64,000 bases of DNA. Origin: Geothrix fuzhouensis. GTDB lineage: Bacteria; Acidobacteriota; Holophagae; Holophagales; Holophagaceae. Under the pieces are notes generated by a model. It was not told where the DNA came from and ran no database searches. It saw only the letters and a program-made list of their open reading frames with translations. Location of the stretch: the NCBI RefSeq assembly GCF_024609325.1, contig NZ_JANHMQ010000005.1:124001-188000 (forward strand), read 5' to 3'. Position numbers and translations under genes: made by a program. Positions 36,773-45,377 of the stretch are shown here, piece by piece (position 1 is the first letter of the stretch; each line of letters starts with the position of its first letter).

Positions 36773-38388
36773 CCACCCACGCCGCCACTCCCCAGCCGAG
36801 TTATCTGGTGGACACCGGCTCGCGCAAAGGCCTCCTGGCCTGGCTGACCTCCACCGACCACAAGCGCGTCGGGGTGCTCTACCTCGTGTCGATGCTCAGT
36901 TTCTTCTTCGTCGGCGTAGGCATCGGCTTCGTCATGCGCCTGGTGCAGCTGACCCCCTTCCAGCACCTGATCACCGCCCGGACCTACAACGCCCTGTTCA
37001 CGGTCCACGGCGTGATCATGATCTTCCTGTTCGTCATCCCCGGCCTGCCCGCCGTCTTCGGGAACTTCTTCCTGCCGATCCTGATCGGCGCCAAGGACGT
37101 GGCCTTCCCACGCCTCAACCTGGCGTCCTGGTACTTCTTCATGATCGGGGCCACCCTGGCCGTGCTGTCGCTGTTCACCGGCGGCGGCGCGCCCGACACG
37201 GGCTGGACCTTCTATGCACCCTTCAGCCTGAAGACAGGCACCAACGTGAGCCTGGCGGTGTTCGGCGCCTTTGTGCTGGGCTTCTCGTCCATGCTCACGG
37301 GCATCAACTTCATCACCACCATCCACCGGCTGCGGGCGCCGGGCATGAAGTGGTTCCGCATGCCGCTCATGTGCTGGGCCCTGTACTCCACCTCCTGGAT
37401 CCAGCTCCTGGCTACGCCCATCCTGGCCATCACGCTGGTGCTCGTCATCCTCGAACGGTTCTTCGGCATCGGCATCTTCGATCCCGCCAAGGGCGGCGAC
37501 CCCCTGCTCTACCAGCACCTGTTCTGGATCTACTCGCACCCAGCGGTCTACATCATGATCCTGCCGGCCATGGGCGCCATCACCGAGATCATCCCCACCT
37601 TCGCCAAGCGCACCATCTTCGGCTACAAGGCCATCGCGTTCTCCAGCATGGCCATCGCCGGTGTGGGCAGCCTGGTCTGGGCTCACCACATGTTCACCTC
37701 CGGCATGAGCAACCTGGCCACCATGATCTTCTCGCTGCTGACGATGATCGTGGCCGTGCCTAGCGCCATCAAGGTCTTCAACTGGGTCGCCACCCTCTAC
37801 AAGGGCAGCATCGACTTCCAGCCGCCCCTGCTCTTCGCCCTCACCTTCATCTTCCTCTTCGCCATCGGCGGCCTCACGGGCGTCATGCAGGGGGCATTGG
37901 CCATCAACGTGCACATCCACGACACCTACTTCATCGTGGGCCACTTCCACTACGTGATGTTCGGCGGCACCGGCTTCGCGTTCTTCGCGGCCCTGCTCTA
38001 CTGGTTCCCCAAGATGTTCGGGAAGATGTACTCCAAGAAGGCCATCTACGCCGCCTGGTTTCCCATGTTCATCGGCTTCAACATGCTCTACTTCGGCATG
38101 CTGATCCTCGGCATGATGGGCATGCCCCGCCGCTACTTCGTCCACCTGCCGCAGTTCCACACCATGCATGTGGTGGCCACCGTCGGCAGCTGGTTCCTGG
38201 TGCTGGGCCTCCTCGCCTTCTTCGGAACGCTGCTCTACGCGCTCTTCAAGGGCGAGAAGGCCGAGGACAACCCCTGGGGCGGCGTGACGCTGGAATGGAC
38301 CATCCCCAGCCCGCCCCCCAAGGAGAACTTCGACACCATCCCCACCATCACCCACGGCCCCTACCACTTTGAGCAGGAGTCCCAATGA
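36769..38388 (+). CDS. ctaD: Cytochrome c oxidase subunit I
   Basis: A 539-residue heme-copper oxidase catalytic subunit with about twelve helices. The proton-channel region reads YSHPAVYIMILP instead of GHPEVY: the Tyr-Ser pair replaces the channel Glu, the mark of A2-type oxidases such as that of Rhodothermus. The CuB and heme a3 histidines are in WAHHMF and GHFHYVMFGG. Together with the heme-bearing subunit II this is a caa3-type enzyme fed by ACIII. ATGA overlaps with SCO upstream and with subunit III downstream. Confidence 0.95.
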   Translation: MTTHAATPQPSYLVDTGSRKGLLAWLTSTDHKRVGVLYLVSMLSFFFVGVGIGFVMRLVQLTPFQHLITARTYNALFTVHGVIMIFLFVIPGLPAVFGNFFLPILIGAKDVAFPRLNLASWYFFMIGATLAVLSLFTGGGAPDTGWTFYAPFSLKTGTNVSLAVFGAFVLGFSSMLTGINFITTIHRLRAPGMKWFRMPLMCWALYSTSWIQLLATPILAITLVLVILERFFGIGIFDPAKGGDPLLYQHLFWIYSHPAVYIMILPAMGAITEIIPTFAKRTIFGYKAIAFSSMAIAGVGSLVWAHHMFTSGMSNLATMIFSLLTMIVAVPSAIKVFNWVATLYKGSIDFQPPLLFALTFIFLFAIGGLTGVMQGALAINVHIHDTYFIVGHFHYVMFGGTGFAFFAALLYWFPKMFGKMYSKKAIYAAWFPMFIGFNMLYFGMLILGMMGMPRRYFVHLPQFHTMHVVATVGSWFLVLGLLAFFGTLLYALFKGEKAEDNPWGGVTLEWTIPSPPPKENFDTIPTITHGPYHFEQESQ

Positions 38389-38987
38389 GCGAGCACGTCC
38401 ATCGCGACGACTTTGGCGCCCGGCTCGGCATGTGGCTGTTCCTGGTGACGGAGATCGTCCTGTTCGGCGGCCTCTTCATCGGCTACTCCTACATGCGGTA
38501 CAAGTACCCGGTCGACTTCCACCACGGCGGCGCCGAGCTGAACGCCACCCTGGGCGTCATCAACACCGTGGTGCTGCTGACCAGCAGCCTCACGGTGGTG
38601 CTCGCCATCGTGGCCATCCAGCGGGCCGAGAAGAAGCGGGCGATGGCTTTCCTCAGCACCACCCTGGTCCTGGGCGTCACGTTCCTGATCATCAAGTCCT
38701 TCGAGTGGGCCGCCAAGTTCCACCACGGCCTCTATCCGAGCGCTCCCCACCTGGCCACGCTGCCCCCAGGCGAGCAGGTCTTCTTCGGCCTCTACTTCAC
38801 GATGACCGGCCTCCACGGACTCCACGTCATCGCCGGACTCTCGGTCCTGAGCGTCATGCTCTGGTGGGTGGCCACGGACCGCATCCGCCCGGACCGCTAC
38901 ATCCACCTGGAGAACAGCGGCCTCTACTGGCATCTGGTGGACGTCATCTGGATCTTCCTCCTCCCGCTGTTCTACCTGGCCGCGTAA
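38385..38987 (+). CDS. ctaE: Cytochrome c oxidase subunit III
   Basis: A 200-residue membrane protein with five helices, as in bacterial subunit III of the short form. Recognisable segments: RLGMWLFLVTEIVLFGGLFI and LYFTMTGLHGLHVIAGL, plus the end YWHLVDVIWIFLLPLFYL. It stabilises subunit I during proton pumping. The start overlaps ctaD by ATGA and subunit IV follows after a short gap. Confidence 0.95.
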   Translation: MSEHVHRDDFGARLGMWLFLVTEIVLFGGLFIGYSYMRYKYPVDFHHGGAELNATLGVINTVVLLTSSLTVVLAIVAIQRAEKKRAMAFLSTTLVLGVTFLIIKSFEWAAKFHHGLYPSAPHLATLPPGEQVFFGLYFTMTGLHGLHVIAGLSVLSVMLWWVATDRIRPDRYIHLENSGLYWHLVDVIWIFLLPLFYLAA

Positions 38988-38997
38988 GGGCATGACC

Positions 38998-39312
38998 ATG
39001 AGCGAACACGCCGATCTCAATACCGTCCAGCAGCCCGAGCACCCGGCCGAGCACCCGGGCTACGGCACCTTCATCAAGGTCTGGGTGGCCCTGTTGATCC
39101 TCACCGCCGGTCTGGTGGGCATGAGCCACGTCAGCCAGACCTACGCCGTCTGGGGCCTGCTGACCATGACCCCCCTCAAGGCGGGCCTGGTGTTCTACTT
39201 TTTCATGCACCTGAAATACGAAGGCCCGCTGCTCAAGATCGTGATCCTGGTGACCCTGGGCACGCTGCTGATCTTCTTCGCCCTGCTCTTCTCCGACGTC
39301 GCTTTCCACTGA
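38998..39312 (+). CDS. ctaF: Cytochrome c oxidase subunit IV
   Basis: A 104-residue protein with three hydrophobic helices (VWVALLILTAGLVGMSHVS; LKAGLVFYFFMHL; IVILVTLGTLLIFFALLF), the pattern of prokaryotic oxidase subunit IV (COX4_pro). AAGG eight bases before the ATG at 38998 favours this start over an ATG at 38992. Its role is probably assembly or stabilisation. Confidence 0.85.
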   Translation: MSEHADLNTVQQPEHPAEHPGYGTFIKVWVALLILTAGLVGMSHVSQTYAVWGLLTMTPLKAGLVFYFFMHLKYEGPLLKIVILVTLGTLLIFFALLFSDVAFH

Positions 39313-39319
39313 GGCACCC

Positions 39320-40276
39320 ATGGACTGGATGAATCAAGCCGCCCTTTCGGCCCAGAAGTCCGATGCGGTCTTCTTCTACGTGTTCGGCCTCTCCGTCGCG
39401 TTCCTCATCTTCATCACGGCGTTGATGATCTATTTCGTGGTGCGCTACAGCAAGAAGCGCCACCCGGTCGCCGAGCAGATCGAAGGCCACCTGGGCCTCG
39501 AGATCCTGTGGACCACGGTGCCCCTCGTGCTGTTCCTGTCGATCTTCTACTACGGCTGGACCAACTACGAATACATGCGCCAGGCCCCCCGGGACGCCAT
39601 GGTCGTGAACGTCACCGCCCGCCAGTGGGCCTGGTCCTTCGAATACCCCAACGGCAAGAAGAGCAAGGTCCTCTTCGCCCCCATCAACAAGCCCATGAAG
39701 ATGGAAGTCCGTAGCGCCGACGTGGTGCACGGCTTCTTCATCCCGTCCTTCCGCCTGAAGATCGATGCCGTGCCGGCCCGCACCAACACCACCTGGTTCC
39801 AAGCCACCAAGCTGGGCTCGTACGACATCGAGTGCACGGTCATCTGCGGTGTGGACCACAGCCTCATGCTGAGCAAGGTCATCGTGGTACCCGAGGATGA
39901 GTTCAAGGCCTGGTACTTCGGCGGCGAGGATGCCCCCGAGCCCGGCAAGAGCTTCCGCGCCGCCGAGGCCCATCCGGACCTCAAGGATCTGCCCCCCGGC
40001 CTCGCCGTGCTGACGTCCAAGGGCTGCCTCGCCTGCCATTCCGTGGACGGCAAGCCGAAAGTCGGTCCCACCCTCAAGGCCCTGTACGGCAAGCAGCAGG
40101 AAGTCCTCATGGCAGGGGCCGCCAAGACCGTCACCGTGGACGACGTCTACCTCCGCCGGGCCATCACCAGCCCCATGGAGCAGGTGGTGCGCGGCTACCC
40201 GCCCGCCATGCCCCAGACGCCGCTGACGGAGCAGGAACTCGCCGAGGTCGTGCGCTACATCAAGACCTTGAACTAA
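39320..40276 (+). CDS. ctaC: Cytochrome c oxidase subunit II with fused heme c domain (caa3 type)
   Basis: A 318-residue protein with two N-terminal helices, then a CuA cupredoxin domain and a C-terminal cytochrome c domain. CuA ligands: Cys172 and Cys176 with His180 and Met183 in CTVICGVDHSLML, plus His in ADVVHGFFIPSF. The heme c site is CLACH at residues 236-240. Electrons from ACIII thus reach CuA inside this subunit. GAGG lies upstream of the ATG. Here subunit II comes after I-III-IV. Confidence 0.95.
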   Translation: MDWMNQAALSAQKSDAVFFYVFGLSVAFLIFITALMIYFVVRYSKKRHPVAEQIEGHLGLEILWTTVPLVLFLSIFYYGWTNYEYMRQAPRDAMVVNVTARQWAWSFEYPNGKKSKVLFAPINKPMKMEVRSADVVHGFFIPSFRLKIDAVPARTNTTWFQATKLGSYDIECTVICGVDHSLMLSKVIVVPEDEFKAWYFGGEDAPEPGKSFRAAEAHPDLKDLPPGLAVLTSKGCLACHSVDGKPKVGPTLKALYGKQQEVLMAGAAKTVTVDDVYLRRAITSPMEQVVRGYPPAMPQTPLTEQELAEVVRYIKTLN

Positions 40277-40284
40277 AGAAATGC

Positions 40285-40404
40285 GGAACACAGAGGACGC
40301 AGAGATCACACAGAGAACGCAGAGAAATGACTTTCATTGAAACGCCTGCTTTCCCTCTGTGCCCCTCTGTGAGAATTCTGTGTCCTCTGTGTTCCTCTTT
40401 TTTT
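40285..40404. repeat. Inverted repeat between ctaC and ctaB, ending in a T-run
   Basis: GGAACACAGAGGACGCAGA (40285-40303) faces TCTGTGTCCTCTGTGTTCC (40377-40395): 18 of 19 positions pair. Further CAGAG/CTCTG words lie inside. Eight T follow (40398-40405), so it could terminate the oxidase operon. Words resemble those inside the element at 14501-14787. Translation read back from ctaB would run into this repeat. Confidence 0.65.
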
Positions 40405-40457
40405 TAAAACCTGCCAGCCGCAACCACGCCACGAGAGCCCCATTGAGCCCAGCCGCC

Positions 40458-41336
40458 ATGGCCCTTCCCAAACCCAGTCCGGTCTCCACTTTCCTGGAAC
40501 TGACCAAGCTGCGCATCTCCGGGGCCTCCACCTTCACGGCGGCGGCGGGCTACGTGGCCTTCCTCCGCGGCGTGGACGCGGGCCTGGTCACCACGCTCAT
40601 CGGCATCCTGCTCCTGGCCATGGGCTCCAGCGCCCTCAACGAGGTGCAGGAGCGCCGCTACGACGCGCTGATGCCCCGCACCGCCAGCCGGCCCATCCCC
40701 CACGGCGACATCTCCGCGGGCCACGCCACCCTGGTGGCGGTGATCCTGGCCATGTCAGGCTTCGTGGTCCTGCTGGCGGCCCACAACCTCACCTCGGCCC
40801 TGCTGGGGGCATTGGCCCTGGGCTGGTACAACGGCTTCTACACGCCCCTGAAACGCCTGAGCGCCTTCGCGGTGGTGCCGGGTTCGCTCATCGGGGCCCT
40901 GCCCCCCGCCATCGGCTGGACAGCCGCGGGCGGCAGCGTGGCGGATCCTTCCGTTCTCGCGTTGGCCTTCGTCTTCTTCATCTGGCAGGTGCCGCACTTC
41001 TGGCTGCTGGTGGGCCTCCACGCCGAGGGGTACGAGAAGGCCGGCTTCCCCACGCTGGTCTCGGTCTTCGGTCGACCGCGCCTGTCGCGCCTCACCTTCA
41101 CCTGGACCTGCGGCACCGCCGCCGCCTGCGGCCTGCTGCCCCTGTTCCGGGTGCTGGTGTCCTGGCCGGCGGAGATCATGCTGGGCCTGGGCGCCGCCTG
41201 GCTCATTGCCGGCTCCCTGCCGCTGCTGAAGGAGGGCCAGGACGCCCCCCTCTACCGCCGCGTCTTCATGAACATCAACCTCTTCGCCCTCGTCCTCACC
41301 GCCGCCGTCATCCTGGATCCCTTCTTCAGCCGCTGA
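40458..41336 (+). CDS. ctaB: Protoheme IX farnesyltransferase (heme O synthase)
   Basis: A 292-residue UbiA-family membrane prenyltransferase that makes heme O for the oxidase. Nine helices are likely. The first Asp-rich site is NEVQERRYDALMPRTASRP and the second loop region is YNGFYTPLKRLSAFAVVPGS followed by LIGALPP. The ATG at 40458 (MALPKP) is chosen since the 33 residues before it would come from the upstream inverted repeat. It belongs functionally with the caa3 genes. Confidence 0.93.
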   Translation: MALPKPSPVSTFLELTKLRISGASTFTAAAGYVAFLRGVDAGLVTTLIGILLLAMGSSALNEVQERRYDALMPRTASRPIPHGDISAGHATLVAVILAMSGFVVLLAAHNLTSALLGALALGWYNGFYTPLKRLSAFAVVPGSLIGALPPAIGWTAAGGSVADPSVLALAFVFFIWQVPHFWLLVGLHAEGYEKAGFPTLVSVFGRPRLSRLTFTWTCGTAAACGLLPLFRVLVSWPAEIMLGLGAAWLIAGSLPLLKEGQDAPLYRRVFMNINLFALVLTAAVILDPFFSR

Positions 41337-41372
41337 CGCGACTCGGCTGATTCTCGGCGAAAGGCTTTTTTA

Positions 41373-41569
41373 GCCACTGATTACAGTGATGACGGTGATT
41401 GGGCCTCGGATGCTTCCCGCGCGGGCCCGCCACAGGCGGCTTCCGGCTGCGCCGGAAGTCATGGGGGGTGCCAGGGCCGCGCACCCCCAAAAGGGCGCGG
41501 CCCTGACACCCCCCATGGAGCCCGTGCTGCCTGGGAGCAGGAATCACTGAAATCGCTGAAATCGGTGGC
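41373..41569 (+). repeat. Hairpin repeat, copy B
   Basis: A ~200-base element. Its ends are inverted: TAGCCACTGATTACAGTGAT on the left and ATCACTGAAATCGCTG then AAATCGGTGGCTA on the right. Inside are the stem CTTCCGGC-TGC-GCCGGAAG (41440-41458) and a 56-base long hairpin (41461-41516) with a loop near CCCAAAAGG. Copy C at 45172-45377 is homologous in opposite orientation and copy A at 14285 in the same orientation. It fills the gap between ctaB and the 1147-residue gene; no gene is visible here. Confidence 0.8.
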
Positions 41570-41638
41570 TAAAAATGCTTTTGCTTTTGAATCCACCAGC
41601 CAATTCGTTCTCCGGATCCCTGGGGTACACTCTCCGCC

Positions 41639-41689
41639 ATGTCCCTCCGCCTTGCTGAACCCGCGCGAAAGCCTCGTCCGTGGAGGTGA
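41639..41689 (+). CDS. Possible 16-codon leader ORF
   Basis: An ATG at 41639 opens a short frame (MSLRLAEPARKPRPWR) whose TGA at 41687 overlaps the GTG at 41686, a possible start of the large downstream gene (GTGA). It could be a coupled leader peptide, or a sign that the large protein's true start lies here with a sequence frameshift. No independent evidence of translation. Confidence 0.3.
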   Translation: MSLRLAEPARKPRPWR

Positions 41690-44600
41690 CGCGCTTCCTC
41701 GGGACGGACCGCTACACCTGGCTCATGGACCTGGGCCAGGGTGCCGGCTGCACCTTCCAGCTCCTGCGGCGCGAACGGGACGGCGCCCGCTTCCTCGCCC
41801 AGCTCTGGTCGCCCCTGCCCCCGGACCGCGACCTGGACCAGTTGCGGGACACCTTTCTGGCTCGCTTCCTGGACGCCGATCCCCTCGATCCCGTCCTCGG
41901 CCACTTCGGTTTCGACGGCGAACAGGCCTGGCACCTCCAGGCCCTCCAGGGCACGCCCCTCGCCCGCCTCTGGCCCGGCTGGGGCCCAGCCCAGCGCAAG
42001 GCCTTGGCGAAGCATCTGAAACAGCGCCTGGAGAGCGACCTCCACCCCCGGTTCCTCCATCCCGAAGCCATCTCCTTCCGGCCCGGCCTGACCCAGATTC
42101 CGCGCGTCCTTGGCGACGCCCCCTGGGGCCTGCCCGGCTTGACCGCCCTCCTGCCCGCCACCGTGCCCACCCCGGCCCTCTCCGAGGATCTGCCCTGGAC
42201 CCACCCCCGGGACCTGTCGGAGCTCATCGCCCGGCCCCTGCGCGGACGGAGTCAGGAGCTGCCCTACCTGAAGTCCCTCATGCTGGGCTTCAACGCGCCC
42301 ATCCCCATGGAGCGCATCGTCCTCCTCCAGGGCGAGGAAGGCATCGGCAAGGCCCACCTGGCCGCCTGGGCCATCGCCGTCGCGGAAGGCGAGGGCATCT
42401 GGGCCCACCACCTGGAGGCCTCCACGGACGAAGCTGCGGGCCGCTTCCTCGGCCGGCTGCTGGAGGCCCTGCTCGCGGGCAGCGAGGCGGATTTCTACGC
42501 CCAGCGGCCCGAGGCCGCCCGGGCCCTGTCCCTGCGGCTGCAGGCCTTCGCCTTCCTGACGGGGGGGCGCCACCTCAACCGGCAGGAGGCGGGTCCCGAA
42601 CCCGAGGAGGTGAAGGCCGCCCTCGACGCCTTGGACTTCGCCCGCCTCCTCCACCCCCGCCTCATCCACCTGTCGGATCTGGAGCGAGCCACCCCTGAGG
42701 TGCTGGCCCTGGTGCGCGAGCTGGTCCACCGCTCGGAGCTGCCCTGGCTGCTCTCGCTCACCACCGGGGCCCAGGGGGCCGGTCTCAAGCCCCTCATTGC
42801 CGACTTGCGGCAGGAGGCCACGGCCGCCCTGGTGGGTGTCAACCGCCTGGAGGACGAGGCGCTCCGCGGCATCCTGGACGATCTGCTGGGCCGCCACGCT
42901 CTGCCCGCCAACTACGTGGCCGATCTGCTCACCCAGAGCCTCGGCAACCCTGGCCTGCTGCGGAACCTCCTCGAGCTGGCCCAGCAGGAGGGCGCCCTGA
43001 CCTGGGACCAGGCGCAGTGGACCCTGGCCCCCGGGCGGCCCGCGGGCCTGAAGGCCGAAGCCGACCTCGTCCAGCAGGTCTTCCTGGGGCGTCTCCAGCG
43101 GCTGACACCGGCGGCGGCCACGCTGGTGCGCCTGCTGGCCCTGGCCGAGCGGCCCCTGCCCGCCGCCTCCCTCGGCCGCCTGCTGGGTCTGGCCGGAGAC
43201 GCTTTGGAGGATGCCCAGCAGGGGGCCCTGGGCTCCCGGCTGGTCCAGCTTCAGGCCGGCCAGGCCCTGCTGCCCGACCCCCGCTGGCGGGAGCTGGTGC
43301 TGGCCCACACGCCCCAGGCCGAGCTGAAGCGGCTGGCCCGGGCCCTTCTGGCCGTCATCCAGGAGCAGGGCGATCCCGTGGCCCATTCCGTCACGCTCCA
43401 GGCCCTGGCCTCGGACGACGCCACAGCCCTGGCAGCGGTGCTGGAAGCCCTCGACCAGCATCCCCCTGGCCTCCTCCACGAAGCCCAGCGGATGGTGGAG
43501 CAGGCCCTCCGGCTCCAGCCCCGGCCCTGGGACGAGGCCCGCCTGCACGAGCACCTGGCGGAGGCCTGGGCCACGGGTTCCCAGGCACCGGCGGCCTCCC
43601 AGGGGGCGCCCGGCGAGGCGCCCGTGCGCCCCCTGGCGGAGCGCGCCCTCGAGGCCCTCGACCGGGCGCTGGACGCCCTGGGGCGGGCCGCCTTTCACGA
43701 AGGCATCCGCCTCGCCGAGGCGCGGATCCTCCGGAAGCGGGCGATGCTCCTGCTCCAGCTCCGTCGGCCCGCCGAGGCCCAGGAAGCCATCATGGCCGCC
43801 GCCGAGCGCCTGAAGGATCATCCCCTCCATCCCGAGCAGGCCCGGCTGCGGCTGGCCCTGGGCCAGCTTCATTTGCTGGAGGGCCACCTGACCAAGGGGA
43901 TCCGGGCCCTGGAGGAGGGCCTCCATCCCCAGGGCCCGAACGCCCAGGGCGGGCGGTCCCAGCCTCAGGACCAGGCGGCCCTGCTCACGGCCCTGGGCCG
44001 GGCCCTGGCCACCCAGGGGCAGTTCCAGCGCGCGGCGGAGCTCCTCGAATCCGCCCAGCGGCTCCTGGAGCATGGCCAGGATTTCCGCGGCCTGGTGCCG
44101 GCCCAGATCGCCCTGGCCCAGGTCCGCCTCGTCCAGGGCCAGGCCGAGCCCTGCATCGCCCTGCTGCAGGAGGCCCTCCAGACCGCCCGGCTGCAGGGCG
44201 ACCTCGGCCTGCAGTGCCAGAGCCACCTGGCCCTCGGCACGGTGCGCAGCCTCCAGCAGTTCCTGGTGCCCGCCCGGACGCACCTGGACCGGGCCCTGAG
44301 CCAGGCCCAGCGCCTGGGGGATGCCGCCCAGGTCGCCATGATCCAGATCTGGCGCGCCCGCACCCTCGCGGCCATGGGCGATCCCGTGGCCGCCGATCAC
44401 ATCCAGTTCCAGGCCGCAGGGACCGGCAAGCCGCTCCTGGCCCCGGAAGAGCAAGGCGACCACACCCTGCTCCAGGGCGATGTGGCCCGGTTCCGCGGTG
44501 CCTGGCGGGATGCGGCGCGGCTCTTCAAGGCGGCCGCGGACCAGTTCGAGGCCTCGGGCATGCTCTGGCGCCACCGGCTGGCCCAGCTCCGGCTCGCCCA

Positions 44601-45123
44601 GGTGCTGGCCCGGGAATCCCAGCGCACCCGGCAGGAGGCCCCCGAGCAGGGCTGGGCCATCCTCGAAAACCTCAAGGGCCCCGTGGAGGGCTCCGGCTCC
44701 CGCTGGCTGGAGCTGGAGTGGCACCGGGCCCACGCCCTGCTGCTCTCCACCGTGCCCCCGACCGAGGCCGTGGCGGAGGAGGGGCTGGAGGCCTGGAGCG
44801 AGGTGCTGGCCGCGGCCCGGGACCTGCAGTTCCCCGCGCAGGTGGTGGAGGCCTGCGCCGAGGGCGCCCAGCTCCTGCTGCAGCGCGGCGAGAAGCTGGG
44901 CGCCAAGGCCCGCCTCCAGGACGCCTTCCCCAGCTTCCAGGAGCTCTGGTCCCACCTGCCCGAAAGCCAGGGCACCGCCTTCCTGGGCCGCGAGGACCTG
45001 CACCGCTTCCACCAGGCCGTCGAAGCCGCCGGCCTCCGCTGGATCCTCCCCGAACGCGCCGACCCCCTCCAGGACTGGACCCCCACCCAGATGAACCTGC
45101 CCGCCGTGCCCGAAGGCCAGTGA
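41680..45123 (+). CDS. Large ATPase-TPR protein with degenerate kinase-like N-terminus
   Basis: A 1147-residue protein. Residues ~1-180 resemble a worn protein-kinase N-lobe: LGQGAGCTFQLLRRERDGAR mimics a glycine-rich loop, but no HRD or DFG motif is present. An ATPase domain follows, with Walker A LQGEEGIGKAHLAAWAI near residues 216-230 and a weak Walker B (RLIHLSDLE). From ~650 on there are many TPR-like helix pairs. This layout resembles kinase-AAA-TPR signalling proteins in which the kinase has decayed. Starts GTG 41680 or 41686 are possible. The gene stands alone, bracketed by inverted copies of one repeat. Function unknown. Confidence 0.78.
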   Translation: MEVTRFLGTDRYTWLMDLGQGAGCTFQLLRRERDGARFLAQLWSPLPPDRDLDQLRDTFLARFLDADPLDPVLGHFGFDGEQAWHLQALQGTPLARLWPGWGPAQRKALAKHLKQRLESDLHPRFLHPEAISFRPGLTQIPRVLGDAPWGLPGLTALLPATVPTPALSEDLPWTHPRDLSELIARPLRGRSQELPYLKSLMLGFNAPIPMERIVLLQGEEGIGKAHLAAWAIAVAEGEGIWAHHLEASTDEAAGRFLGRLLEALLAGSEADFYAQRPEAARALSLRLQAFAFLTGGRHLNRQEAGPEPEEVKAALDALDFARLLHPRLIHLSDLERATPEVLALVRELVHRSELPWLLSLTTGAQGAGLKPLIADLRQEATAALVGVNRLEDEALRGILDDLLGRHALPANYVADLLTQSLGNPGLLRNLLELAQQEGALTWDQAQWTLAPGRPAGLKAEADLVQQVFLGRLQRLTPAAATLVRLLALAERPLPAASLGRLLGLAGDALEDAQQGALGSRLVQLQAGQALLPDPRWRELVLAHTPQAELKRLARALLAVIQEQGDPVAHSVTLQALASDDATALAAVLEALDQHPPGLLHEAQRMVEQALRLQPRPWDEARLHEHLAEAWATGSQAPAASQGAPGEAPVRPLAERALEALDRALDALGRAAFHEGIRLAEARILRKRAMLLLQLRRPAEAQEAIMAAAERLKDHPLHPEQARLRLALGQLHLLEGHLTKGIRALEEGLHPQGPNAQGGRSQPQDQAALLTALGRALATQGQFQRAAELLESAQRLLEHGQDFRGLVPAQIALAQVRLVQGQAEPCIALLQEALQTARLQGDLGLQCQSHLALGTVRSLQQFLVPARTHLDRALSQAQRLGDAAQVAMIQIWRARTLAAMGDPVAADHIQFQAAGTGKPLLAPEEQGDHTLLQGDVARFRGAWRDAARLFKAAADQFEASGMLWRHRLAQLRLAQVLARESQRTRQEAPEQGWAILENLKGPVEGSGSRWLELEWHRAHALLLSTVPPTEAVAEEGLEAWSEVLAAARDLQFPAQVVEACAEGAQLLLQRGEKLGAKARLQDAFPSFQELWSHLPESQGTAFLGREDLHRFHQAVEAAGLRWILPERADPLQDWTPTQMNLPAVPEGQ

Positions 45124-45171
45124 AGGCGTCTCTGCCAGAGATTCTACGCAGTTAAAATCAAAAGCCTTTTC

Positions 45172-45377
45172 GCCACTGATTTCAGTGATTTCAGTGATGA
45201 AAAGCAGTTCCCCGTCCCAGTGCAGCAGGGGCTCCAGGGTGGGTGGCAGGTCCGCGCCTCTTGGGGGGCGCGGCCCTGCCACCCACCCTGACTTCCGGCA
45301 GCGCCGGAAGCCGCCTCCGGCGGGCCCATGCGGGAAGCATCCGAGGCCCAATCACCGTCATCACCGTAATCGGTGGC
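45172..45377 (-). repeat. Hairpin repeat, copy C (inverted relative to copy B)
   Basis: Read on the minus strand it follows copy B nearly throughout: GCCACCGATTACGGTGATGA, then GGGCCTCGGATGCTTCCCGC, the stem CTTCCGGC-GCT-GCCGGAAG and a 56-base hairpin (45235-45290). The outer base pairs of the long hairpin differ from copy B on both arms at once (A-T to C-G, G-C to T-A), so pairing is kept while sequence changes. It ends in ATCACTGAAATCAGTGGC. Confidence 0.8.

Noticed and set aside
36637-38385. A 582-codon minus-strand frame opposite oxidase subunit I
   Set aside because: The plus strand has clear heme-copper oxidase motifs; the antisense protein is an acidic low-complexity artefact.
41569-45351. 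A 1260-codon open frame on the minus strand opposite the ATPase-TPR gene
   Set aside because: It is a GC-rich antisense shadow: low-complexity Gly/Gln/Leu composition and no domain, while the plus frame has Walker A and TPR helices.
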